From assembly GCA_942486035.1 (NCBI GenBank), contig CALNXK010000036.1, positions 3,513,501 to 3,577,500 on the forward strand: a stretch of DNA of 64,000 bases. Reading direction: 5' to 3'. Source of the DNA: Porites lobata. Lineage: Eukaryota > Cnidaria > Anthozoa > Scleractinia > Poritidae. The notes below the pieces were generated by a model, which was not told where the DNA came from, did not search any database, and saw only the letters and a program-made list of their open reading frames with translations. This document shows, in pieces, positions 34,062 through 45,459 of the stretch. The translations under genes were made by a program, and so were the position numbers. Each line of letters begins with the position of its first letter. Position 1 is the first letter of the stretch.

Positions 34062-35654
34062 ATGGCTTCAGGTATGTATCTCCCGGTCATACTTAAATAT
34101 TATGGTTATACGTTCCTTTCTTCTATTAAACTAATGCTTCTTGTTTTAAAATCATTTTATAACCTTACCTGCTCTATATGCTCTCATTAATAAAACATAT
34201 TATTTTGAACATCTAGGTATTAGATGTACACTGTTTCCTATCACTTTTGTCACCCTTTAATGTTCTCATGTAGTTATATGATACAATTTATTTTTCCCAC
34301 ACCTCTTGCATGTTGGTGGCGAACTTTGGCCAAAATATCACTGTTATTTGTACTAAAAATAATCTTAATTACAGTAATTAATGAGTGGTGAACTGCTCCT
34401 GTTTTGCTAAATTTTAACACTTCCCCTTCTATTAAGCCCTTCCTTTCTATTTAGCCCCCCCCCCAATGCGCCTTAAAACAATAAGCCCCCTGGGGGCTTA
34501 ATAGAGGATTTACAGTACATGAAACAAGGAGACTAATATTTACACATATGTTTTTTTCAAATAACACAAGCTACCTTATGCAGTAATCCCATCCATGCCA
34601 AATTTATTACATTAATCTAAATATCTTTTTACCTCCTCCTACAGAAAAACAAGACATAACTTGCTTTGTGCATAATGTCTCACCAGTAAAAAAATCTGGA
34701 CCAACAAGCTACTTTAACTGCCACCTTCAGACAGAGAAAGATCTCATTGGCAGTGTATGCTTTGCAACTGAAAAGAAGGAAACTCTTGATGCAATGGCTG
34801 CACAAAGATCACCGGTTAAAATTTCAAATTTTAACATCAGCAATAAGTATGGACGAAGTGATGTAGTAATAAACAGGAACACAAGCATCACTTCAACAAC
34901 AGCTGATTTTCCATACAAAGCACAAGATGATGTCACATCAATTGCATCCTTGTCAAAAGTAGCACCACAACAGCTAGTGTCAATAAAAGGAAAGATATCA
35001 CATCTAAGTGCGACCAAAACTATAGTCATCCAAGATTCTCCTGTCAAAAAACAGGAAGGCTATATAGTTGATCCATCTGGTTACATAAAAGTTATTTTCT
35101 GGGGTGAGCATGTTGACAGCGTCACACCACAGTCCACCTATTTCTTCAACAACTTGAGAATGAAAGTATCTCAGAATCAAAGATACTTGAACACACCAAA
35201 ACAAGATAATTTATACACCATCAAGGACGCTGAACCCTTCAAACAAACATTACCTGAAGTCAGTGACATCTCAACAACAACAGAAACCATTGGAGAAATA
35301 CTAGGAATAAGCAGTGTCACCAAATACAACTGTTGTTGTTCATGTTCAAAAAAGTTACAATCAAGGGAAAAATTGCAGTCTGCGATAACTGCAAAGTAAC
35401 ACAAAAAGGCAACCAGCTGCAGTGTAAAGTGGACACTCAAGATCCATATCCAAAACTCCAAATAACCACTGCAGAAGCTTCAGCTACAGGTTTATCAAGA
35501 AGCAGTGCCAAAGTTGTTTTCAATTTGTCACTTAATTGCAAATGAAACAACAGAGGAGGAAATCACAGAGGCTGTCTTAAACCTAGACACAGTTAAAGTA
35601 TGCTTTGACACGCAAACGCGAAAACTTGTGGACATTGAAAAAATTGCCATTTAA
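34062..35654 (+). pseudogene. RPA-like single-strand-binding protein of the Helitron, spliced, frameshifted
   Basis: Coding starts at ATG 34062 in a mini-exon (ATGGCTTCAG|GTATGT); the donor is at 34072 and the acceptor CCTCCTACAG at 34644. Joining them gives MASEKQDITCFVHNVSP in frame with the next 240 residues. An OB-fold-like region follows (LVSIKGKISHLSAT ... GYIVDPSGYIKVIFWG ... STYFFNNLRMKV), as in replication protein A. A Cys motif CCCSCSKK then continues, after a frameshift at six A near 35348, with AVCDNCKV. A second shift near 35510 leads to ANETTEEEITEAVLNL and the end VDIEKIAI at 35654. RPA-like genes are known passengers of Helitrons. Confidence 0.65.
34428..34518. mobile_element. 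Short palindromic repeat (TATTAAGCCCC type)
   Basis: TCTATTAAGCCC at the left and GGGGGCTTAATAGAGG at the right are inverted, within the RPA-gene intron. A related repeat is at 49944-50042 inside another element. Confidence 0.55.
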
Positions 35655-37142
35655 CATGTTTGTTGCATTTTCCCTTGTAACAAACCAATCTCTAGTAACT
35701 ATTTAAGTTACTAATAATTCATGCTATGAGATACAAACACTAAAACTTTTAGATATCGCAAAAACTTTTATAGCACTTAATTTTTGAATTTCATATTAAA
35801 CTTTCTTGAAACTATTCCATTTACTATTATTCATGTTACTGTTAGAAAAATTAGTCTCGCTCATTTAGTATCTGAACTACATTGTAAATGAGTAGATTCT
35901 CATGTTTTAATTATTGCATTTTACCTTGTGACTAATCGAGTTAGTATCATCCAGGGCCCAGTTGTTCAAAAGACGATTACTGCTAACCCGCGATTAAAGC
36001 TTAATCAAAGATTTAATCTCTTTTGTTTAAAAAGATTTCAAAAGCTAATTATAAGCTGCACATGAAGTCAAATCGAAAAATAAAACTAAAGAGCAAGAAT
36101 CCTTAAGAAAATCTCTTTTGGTTATTAATTTAACTGGAATAAAAATTGACGCTAACCCTGGGTTTGCTTAATCGCGCTTTGAACAACCCGGCCCTGGTTA
36201 CTGTTAAGATAAGAAAAATAGTTAAACAATGCTATGACACACAAACACGAAATATTTAGACATGGAAAAAAATCTAAGTTTCATAGCATTTTGAACTTCA
36301 TCACAGCTTCATGTTCCAGTTGTTGTTATAAAATTTAGTCTATCTCTTTCAGTTTTTCAAGATACTGAGTACATTGACATGTTTTTTTACATTTTCTCTT
36401 GCAACTAACCAATCCCATGCAACTATTCAAGTTACTATTCATGTTACTATTAAAATTTTTTTGTTAAACTATGGTATGACATGCAAACACCAGAACTTTT
36501 AAACATTGCAAAAAGTTTCATAGCATTACCAACTTCATAACTTTCTTGAAACTATTCAATTTACTATTATTCATGTTACCGTTACAAAAATTAGTCTCAC
36601 TCATTTAGTATCTGAACTACATTGTAAATGAGTAGATTGACATGTTTTAATTATTGCATTTTACCTTGTGACTAATCGAGTTAGTATCATCCAGGTTACT
36701 GTTAAGTTAAGAAAAATTGTTAAACAATGCTATGACACACAGACACGAAACGTTTAGACATGGAAAAATCTAATTTTCATAGCATTTTGAACTTCATCAT
36801 AGCCTCATGTTGTTGTTATAAAATCTACTCTATCATTTTCAGTTTTTCAAGATACTGAGTAGACTAACATGTTTTGTTACATTTTCCCTTGCAACTAACC
36901 AATCCCTTGTAACTATTCAAGTTACTATCATTCATGTTACTGTTACAAAAGTTAGTCTCCCACAATCAGTATCTAAACTACATTGTAACTAAGTAGATAA
37001 ACATCTTTGGTTACATATTTGGGTTTCACTATTAAAGTTGCTATTGTTCATGTTGCTCTTTAAATACTTCGTCTTTCTCATTTAATCTCTCAACTAATTT
37101 CCTCCTCTGTTTTTGTATGATTTTAGCTAAATTCATTGAACT
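35655..37142. repeat. Helitron 3' region with degenerate repeats
   Basis: Non-coding. Phrases such as AACTATTCAAGTTACTAT and CATGTTACTGTTA recur near 35697, 35811, 36419, 36551 and 36908. A longer stretch (35840-35952 then 36196-36260) recurs at 36570-36760. It includes an inserted MITE at 35953. Confidence 0.6.
35953..36195. mobile_element. MITE inserted in the Helitron tail
   Basis: GGGCCCAGTTGTTCAAAAG at the left and CTTTGAACAACCCGGCCC at the right are inverted. The neighbouring repeat copy at 36684-36700 reads ATCATCCAGGTTACTG, the empty site. No coding capacity. Confidence 0.75.
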
Positions 37143-39128
37143 TCGAACGCACTTATTAATCTTTGATTACTACTAGTTTTAAACATCGCGTAGAATGCCC
37201 GGTCACATCCGGGAATTTAACAGGCTAGAGCCGCTTTGGAGCCACGATTTGATCTTTAAAATATGGCAGAATAATAAGACTGAAGCGAATTTGAGACTGT
37301 TTTGTCTCTGATTGTGAGTTACTCGTAACCAAATCTCAATGGGTACAACCGGAATATTAATATAAAAAAACACCAAATTCAAGATCTTACCGTCGATTAA
37401 TGCCAGCTTATCGGATTTCACTGGGTTTTTCGCGCTAAAAACCAACTAAAAAATCGCCATTTTTGCATGGATTTTCACTTGCGTCAGGCTGCTTGCGTAG
37501 ACGTTCGGGGAAAGATTACAACCAAAGTTTGCAGAATCGCGAACGGTACCTCCTGATATCGTGCCATCTCTCGTCTGCCTTTAAGAGTGAGTCCATGGGT
37601 GCACCAGGCAGGTGTGCTACATGCCATCTCTCCGATTTCGCTGATACTTGGCCAGTTTAAAGGGTCTACCACAAAACTCAAAATGACAAACTGGTTTGTA
37701 GTTTGGATCTTTATGGTGGGAGATAGCCCACCCAACTGGTTTAATTAGATTTTTTACCAACAAAAGGGCATTAATAACAGGCAAAAGTAGGAAGCTCTCA
37801 GGACAACTGTTTTTAACCTTTGAATACCAGGGTTTGTGTATAAGTTGATACATCTTTAATAAATGCAAGAATATAAGTTTCAGTCAATTTGATTGACAGC
37901 TTGTCAATGACCGGCCTTAAATATGGGACCACCTTTTTAGCCATTCAATTATTTTCTGATTTTGAGATCGAATATCTCTCCTTGCCAGAAAGCTATGACA
38001 ATAATTTTGTTATTCCCTGCTTAACAACCCTTTGGTCTATAATAAACATAAAAAAAAATTTCTGGGCTCCGCCTTTTTTTGGCGTCAAATGCCAATTGAA
38101 AACTACAACCAGAATAAGTTTATTTCCACTTCATCTTTCCTGTAATTCAATGATTAACGGCTGCTTAAGTTAATAAACCGACACTTTCTAGCCTAGACTT
38201 TATTTTCTGACAGAATAAAGTAAGATCTTTGCTGTGAAGGGAATGTTACCTTTGACTTTTTTATTGCTTTGGAGATTTTAGCATTTACTTTGGAAGAATT
38301 TGTCAAGGGCGAAAAAAAACCGGCGAAGAGGCTTGTGTTTGATTTTATTAACTTAATTTAATTTTGCGTCAAATTATTCCATATTGGGTCATAGGACAAG
38401 TCAACTGCAGCTAAATCCATTATACTATGTAGAATTTAGCGATATTTATCCCTTACGAAGAAGTGCGGCTTTTAAAATTGCTGAATTTCGGCCTTCGAAT
38501 AAGGTTGAAAAAGCGCTCTCAGACAGGAAAGAAGTTTTGTGCTGTAGCGAAGCACAGAAAAGGATTTTGAAAAAAATTGCTTCGATTTTAATCATTCCTC
38601 ATTAAGTCCTTTTGACCCACAAAAAATAAAGGGAAGGTTTACGGGCGATCCCAAACTCGCCGGACCGCTCTTAGGTGGACAGCCACTTAAATATGTCAAA
38701 TATGCAACGTAACACTGATGCGTTTTCATGGAAACAAGGTAGAGGCAAGAGTTAGAAATTGAAAAAAGTCTCTCTTGCAAACGAGCCTTCCTTTTCTTTT
38801 TTTTTTTAATTTTTTATTCCAAAGATGGTTTGAAGAGTCAATTTATAGCTTTGTCTGACCATATAGAAAAATTCTGTGGAAGAAAATTTCAAAAACTATT
38901 ACAAATAGTCATTTGGCGTAGATAACCTCTCTTTTGTAATAAAAACTGTTAACGTTATAATAATGAATTATGCCAGTTAAGCCACCGACGTATGTAACGA
39001 CTTGTGCTTACACTGAAGAAAGATTATACACCCGAAACACCTATTTTGTCGACCATTTCTAGAAACAATCACAGGAAAATAGGTTTTGTAGCAACATCTT
39101 GAATTTTTGTTTTTAATTTTGTTTACAG

Positions 39129-39200
39129 GTATCTTAGTTCCAACAACATTGTGGATCTTCACGTAGGGATATTCTCCAACCTGACAAATTTGCAGGGGCT
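39129..39200 (+). CDS. LRR exon 5 (Y...QG)
   Basis: 72-bp phase-2 exon; acceptor TTTGTTTACAG, donor GTAAGATG. Variable codons are TAT (Tyr) and CAG GGG (Gln-Gly); the core is the common form. First LRR exon after the Helitron, 12.5 kb from exon 4, almost all of that distance being transposon. Confidence 0.82.
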
Positions 39201-39358
39201 GTAAGATGTCTGAATACTTGTTAAATAGCGTTTGGTTTAAACTGTTTGACATACTATTTCAAATCTCAGCAAATACTTAATGTAACTGGAGCAGTATACA
39301 CAGTCTAGTGAAAAGGACATTTTTTGTGCCATTTCTTCTGAAACAAATTAATAGGAAG

Positions 39359-39658
39359 GTGAACGCATTACAATAATAATTATTTTATTCCTTTATTTAT
39401 CCTCCTTAGTATTTATGGCACTTAATATGCTATTGGGGCAGCGCAAATGGTTGAAACAAATAATTGAAATCAAACGTAATGGGGTTAAGAATTTCAACTG
39501 GCCGGAGGCAAACAGGCTGCAGCTATTTACAAGTATGGTCAAAGATTTGAATTCGGGACTACCGTGAAGAAATCCAGCTAGCGGTAAGGGCGGGACTTGA
39601 ACTGGGGGCCTCCCAATTGCAAGTCCAGCGCTCTAACCGCTCGGCCACACGACCTCCT
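39359..39658 (-). mobile_element. tRNA-derived SINE, copy 5
   Basis: Same SINE, position and orientation as copy 1 relative to the exon. One change (GGGGG for CGGGG) lies next to the B box. Confidence 0.72.
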
Positions 39659-41648
39659 TACAACTTAAGAAGGGTAATACACCCAAAACGCTTGTTTTAA
39701 ACATCGCGTAGAATGCCCGGTCACATCCGGGAATTTAACAGGCTAGAGCCGCATTGGAGCCACGATTTGATCTTTAAAATATGGCAGAATAATAAGACTG
39801 AAGCGAATTTGAGAGTTTTTTGTCTCTGATTGTGAGTTACTCGTAACCAAATCTCAGTGGGTACAACCGGAATATTAATATAAAAAAACACCAAATTCAA
39901 GATCTTACCGTCGATTAATGCCAGCTTATCGGATTTCACTGGGTTTTTCGCGCTAAAAGCCAACTAAAAAATCGTCATTTTTGCATAGATTTTCACTTGC
40001 GTCAGGCTGCTTGCGTAGACGTTCGGGGAAAGATTACAACCAAAGTTTGCAGAAATCGCGAACGGTACCACCTGATATCGTGCCATCTCTCGTCTGCCTT
40101 TAAGAGTGAGTCCATGGGTGCACCAGGCAGGTGTGCTACATGCCATCTCTCCGATTTCGCTGATACTTGGCCAGTTTAAAGGGTCTACCCCAAAACTCAA
40201 AATGACAAACTGGTTTGTAGTTTGGATCTTTATGGTGGGAGATAGCCCACCCAACTGGTTTAATTAGATTTTTTACCAATAAAAGGGCATTAATAACAGG
40301 CAAGAGTAGGAAGCTCTCAGGACAACTGTTTTTAACCTTTGAATACCAGGGTTTGTGTATATGTTGATACATCTTTAATAAATGCAAGAATATAAGTTTC
40401 AGTCAATTTGATTGACAGCTTGTCAATGACCGGCCTTAAATGTGGGACCACCTTTTTAGCCATTCAATTATTTTCTGATTTTGAGATCGAATATCTCTCC
40501 TTGCCAGAAAGCTATGACAATAATTTTGTTATTCCCTGCTTAACAACCCTTTGGTCTATAATAAACATAAAAAAAAAAATTCTGGGCTCGGCCTTTTTTT
40601 GGCGTCAGATGCCAATTGAAAACTACAACCAGAATAAGTTTATTTCCACTTCATCTTTCCTGTAATTCAATGATTAACGGCTGCTTAAGTTAATAAACCG
40701 ACACTTTCTAGCCTAGACTTTATTTTCTGACAGAATAAGGTAAGATCTTTGCTGTGAAGGGCATGTTACCTGTGATTTTTTTACCGCTTTGGAGATTTTA
40801 GCTTTTACTTTGGAAGAATTTGTCAAGGGCGAAAAAAAACGGCGAAGAGGCTTGTGTTTGATTTAATTAATTAAATTTAATTTTGCGTCAAATTATTCCA
40901 TATTGGGTCATAGGACAAGTCAACTGCAGCTAAATCCATTAAACTATGTAGAATTTAGCGATATTTATCCCTTACGAAGAAGTGCGGCTTTTAAAATTAC
41001 TGAATTTCGACCTTCGAATAAGGTTGAAAAAGCGCTCTCAGACAGGAAAGAAGTTTTGTGCTGTAGCGAAGCACAGAAAAGGAGTTTGAAAAAAATTGCT
41101 TCGATTTTAATCATTCCTCATTAAGTCCTTTTGACCCACAAAAAATAAAGGGAAGGTTTACGGGCGATCCCAATCTCGCCGGACCGCTCTTAGGTGGACA
41201 GCCACTTAAATATGTCAAATATGCAACGTAACACTGATGCGTTTTCATGGAAACAAGGTAGAGACAAGAGTTAGAAATTGAAAAAAGTCTCTCTTGCAAA
41301 ACAGCCCCCCCCCCCTTTTTTTTAAATTTTTTATTCCAAAGATGGTTTGAAGAGTCAATTTATAGCTTTGTCTGACCATATAGAAACATTCTGTGGAACA
41401 AAATTTCAAAACTATTACAAATAGTCATTTGGCGTAGACAACCTCTCTTTTGTAATAAAAACTGTTAACGTTATAATAATGAATTATGCCAGTTAAGCCA
41501 CCGAGGTATGTGACGACTTGTGCTTACACTGAAGAAAGATTATACACCCGAAACACCTATTTTGTCGACCATTTCTAGAAACAATCACAGGGAAATAGGT
41601 TTTGTAGCAACATCTTGACTTTTAATTTCTTTTTAATTTTTTTTACAG

Positions 41649-41720
41649 GCAGCTTAGTTCCAACAACATTGTGGATCTTCACGTAGGGATATTCTCCAAC
41701 CTGACAAATTTGAAGTGGCT
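41649..41720 (+). CDS. LRR exon 6 (Q...KW)
   Basis: Starts CAG (Gln) and ends AAG TGG (Lys-Trp); the rest is the common core. Exactly 2520 bp from exon 5, although four of its nine variable-codon bases or more differ from exon 5. Confidence 0.82.
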
Positions 41721-41878
41721 GTAAGATGTCTGAATACTTGTTAAATAACGTTTGGTTTAAACTGTTTGACATACTATTTCAAATCTCAGCAAATACTTAA
41801 TGTAACTGGAGCAGTATACACAGTCTAGTGAAAAGGACATTTTTTGTGCCATTTCTTCTGAAACAAATTAATAGGAAG

Positions 41879-42178
41879 GTGAACGCATTACAATAATAAT
41901 TATTTTATTCCTTTATTTATCCTCGTTAGTATTTATGGCACTTAATGTGCTATTGGGGCAGCGCAAATGGTTGAAACAAATAATTGAAATCAAACATAAT
42001 GGGGTTAAGAATTTCAACTGGCCGGAGGTAAACAGGCTGCAGCTATTTACAAGTATGGTCAAAGATTTGAATTCGGGACTACCGTGAAGAAATCCAGCTG
42101 GGGGTAAGGGCGGGACTTGAACTCGGGGCCTCCCAATTGCAAGTCCAGCGCTCTAACCGCTCGGCCACACGACCTCCT
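41879..42178 (-). mobile_element. tRNA-derived SINE, copy 6
   Basis: As copy 1, B box GTTCAAGTCCC intact; a private change to CCCCCAGCTG lies downstream of the head. Confidence 0.72.
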
Positions 42179-45100
42179 TACAACTTAAGAAGGGTAATAC
42201 ACCCAAAACGCTTGTTTTAAACATCGCGTAGAATGCCCGGTCACATCCGGGAATTTAACAGGCTAGAGCCGCATTCGAGCCACGATTTGATCTTTAAAAT
42301 ATGGCGGAATAATAAGACTGAAGCGAATTTGAGAGTTTTTTGTCTCTGATTGTGAGTTACTCGTAACCAAATCTCAATGGGTACAACCGGAATATTAATA
42401 TAAAAAAACACCAAATTCAAGATCTTACCGTGGATTAATGCCAGCCTATCGGATTTCACTGGGTTTTTCGCGCTAAAAACCAACTAAAAAATCGCCATTT
42501 TTGCATGGATTTTCACTTGCGTCAGGCTGCTTGCGTAGACGTTCGGGGAAAGATTACAACCAAAGTTTGCAGAAATCGCGAACGGTACCACCTGATATCG
42601 TGCCATCTCTCGTCTGCCTTTAAGAGTGAGTCCATGGGTGCACCAGGCAGGTGTGCTACATGCCATCTCTCCGATTTCGCTGATACTTGGCCAGTTTAAA
42701 GGGTCTACCCCAAAACTCAAAATGACAAACTGGTTTGTAGTTTGGATCTTTATGGTGGGAGATAGCCCACCCAACTGGTTTAATTAGATTTTTTACCAAT
42801 AAAAGGGCATTAATAAAAGACAAAAGTAGGAAGCTCTCAGGACAACTGTTTTTAACCTTTGACTACCAGGGTTTGTGTATATGTTGATACATCTTTAATA
42901 AATGCAAGAATATAAGTTTCAGTCAATTTGATTGACAGCTTGTCAATGACCGGCCTTAAATGTGGGACCACCTTTTTAGCCATTCAATTATTTTCTGATT
43001 TTGAGATCGAATATCTCTCCTTGCCAGAAAGCTATGACAATAATTTTGTTATTCCCTGCTTAACAACCCTTTGGTCTATAATAAACATAAAAAAGAATTT
43101 CTGGGCTCTGCCTTTTTTGGCGTCAGATGCCAATTGAAAACTACAACCAGTTTATTTAAGTTTTTTAAGTTTATTTCCACTTCATCTTTCCTGTAATTCA
43201 AGAATTAACGGCTGCTTAAGTTAATAAACCGACACTTCTATCCTAGACTTTATTTTCTGACAGAATAAGGTAAGATCTTTGCAGTGAAGGGCATGTTACC
43301 TGTGATTTTTTTTACCGCTTTGGAGATTTTAGCTTTTACTTTGGAAGAATTTGTCAAGGGCGAAAAAAAACGGCGAAGAGGCTTGTGTTTGATTTTATTA
43401 ATTTAATTTAATTTTGCGTCAAATTATTCCATATTGGGTCATAGGACAAGTCAACTGCAGCTAAATCCATTATACTATGTAGAATTTAGCGATATTTATC
43501 CCTTACGAAGAAGTGCGGCTTTTAAAATTGCTGAATTTCGGCCTTCGAATAAGGTTGAAAAAGCGCTCTCAGACAGGAAAGAAGTTTGGTGCTGTAGCGA
43601 AGCACAGAAAAGGAGTTTGAAAAAAATTAGTTCGATTTTAATCATTCCTCATTAAGAGCGACTTTCTGTAAATACCACGGATAGGTGTGCAAGATGGAAA
43701 AATCGACATCCGCTAAACTTTGTCACAACAAAGCCCTTTGGAAACTATTTTAGAAAATACAAGACTCAGTTCGTTTGACTTAATATTTTCCAAAATAATA
43801 ATTTTTTTTAATTTTCACCTTCGAGAGGCCTTCAAACCATCGAAAAATGTGCGTGATACCCTCGCTTCGTGAATGGAAACGGAAACTAATACCATGACTT
43901 TTCTTGTATTAAACAATTTTATGATCCTTCCTTTCTACCTAAACGTTGTTACAATTTCAAAAGATTTCAATCTGATTTTTTAATATTTTTTCAAAATTAC
44001 CCTCTAAATCAGCATTATCGCGACCATCAATTTTGCCATTTTTCAACAGCGAAAATCCCTTCCTGGTACATGGCTTTCATTAGAAAAATGGTATTCCAGA
44101 GAAAGAGCAATGCTTCCCCTATCAATCTGTGAAATAAAATTCTGGGGCAATCGAAAATGCAAGTTTTTACAACTGAAAACATTTGCGGTACTCGCGTGAT
44201 TTACGACCTCTGAACTTGCTGAGTTGTGTTGATGAATACAAGCGAGAACTTCGACAGCACTTGAAACTCTGGCGCAAAATTCGCCCCTTTTCCGCCAGTT
44301 TAAACACCAAAAACGATTTTAGATTTCACAGTGGTAAATTTTCAAAAGGAAAAGCAATTTCATTGTGCGAAAATGTGCTATGAACTTCTTGACTTCAACA
44401 CTTCCCTCACGTGCGTATTTGTTTACTTTTGCCGTTACATATAATTAGGTACAAAACGGCTAATAGTGTCGGTAGCTATTCTTTCAAATGCTCTCATTTC
44501 TCATGAACCAAATTGTTACAGCTATAAAAAAAGGAAAACATTTTAACCTACCTCACATTATTTCACAACAAACCCGAATCCTTTACTGCCTTTAGCGAAA
44601 CGAGATTGCGTGACAAAGAACTTTGAGACCCAGGTTATACCGCGGAGACAGATACCATTCCGAAAAAGAAACTCAGCGGCACCTTCCGTAGCTATAAAAG
44701 CGAAACATGTAAATATTCAAAATCCTTAGTTTCACAGACTTATCCGCTAGAGCGATTATGAAAACGTAAGACTAAACAAAATATTTTCCACAAGAGACTA
44801 TGAAGTGGTGGGCCCTTATAGTCTCTTACTGTCCATAAACGCCTGCTTACACATTTTGAAATACGATTATTAATTCCTTACTTGTATCCTTAGAAAAATG
44901 ACGTTGAGAAGGAAAAAAGCGCTAATTCGTAGTGTGAAATGTCATCCCGTTTCGGGATGGGGCGAAGAAACGCAGAACATTTCAGACCAGACAGGTCGGG
45001 GCTAGAAAACCTGGATAATATTAAGAGCACCTCTGGTGTTAAAAGCAAAGCTTTCTGTAGTTTTGGCAACCTCGAGCAAGTTTTGCATTTCTGAGCAACG

Positions 45101-45459
45101 TTATATAGGCTTATGTCTAGCCAGAAAAAAGTGAGCAGTTTGACAGAAAATGTCAAGTACGACTGAACCGCGCCCGTATTAGCGCCCCTAATGACTCTAA
45201 TGACTCTAATGACTTTTTTAGCAAATCTTTAAAGCAAGCCGTATAGTTGCGTCCGTCTGGAACGCTCGAGCGATGAAACCAATGATCGCGCCCCTCGCAC
45301 CTTGAAAAAAAAAACCCGCCTTTTTTAAGAAAAAAAAGGGAAAAAAGGAAACTAAAAAAAAGAAGGAAAGGCCGTTTGCACTAACCAGGGGGGGCTGGCA
45401 GCGAGGTCTGGAACCGAGTTTACATGATCGCCCCAGTTAAGAAATTCGGCCGAGTGAGA

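Larger units (their letters stand above)
27241..37177 (+). mobile_element. Helitron2-like rolling-circle transposon, 9.9 kb
   Basis: The uninterrupted target CGCTTGTTTTAAACATCGCG occurs in the other array units; here it is split between T residues with no target duplication. The left terminus TGCGTTCGA (27241-27249) is repeated inverted as TCGAACGCA at 37143-37151, about 25 nt before the right end. AATC-TTT-GATT, a small hairpin, lies between. Asymmetric terminal inverted repeats and insertion between T and T are described for Helitron2/Helentron elements, unlike canonical Helitrons (TC...CTRR, A/T site). It encodes Rep-helicase and RPA-like proteins on the + strand. No apurinic-type endonuclease was seen after the helicase. 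Confidence 0.85.
37177..43655. repeat. 2.52-kb LRR-unit tandem array, first block
   Basis: Head-to-tail units begin TTTTAAACATCGCGTAGAAT at 37177, 39695 and 42215 (spacing 2518 and 2520 bp). The third unit stops at the TTAA of CCTCATTAAG (43652-43655). Each complete unit holds, in order, unit-specific intron, a poly-T tract, one 72-bp LRR exon and one SINE on the minus strand. Short frames conserved between copies (about 60-96 residues) are broken by indels in some copies and look non-coding. Confidence 0.92.

Noticed and set aside
38210..38225. Six-base microexon candidate (TTTTCTGACAG|AATAAG|GTAAGA) present in several units
   Set aside because: The donor is not conserved in the 37177 unit (AATAAAGTAAG), and six bases cannot be supported without RNA data.
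39590..39658. A tRNA gene on the minus strand
   Set aside because: The A and B boxes are tRNA-like, but the cloverleaf is imperfect and a fixed SINE body follows in every copy, so it is a SINE head.
39964..41124. Recurring 60-96-residue frames in every 2.52-kb unit (for example 39964-40254 minus, 40408-40665 plus, 40903-41124 plus)
   Set aside because: Their conservation follows from unit identity. The 58.2-kb copy carries frame-breaking insertions, and overlapping frames on both strands are equally conserved.
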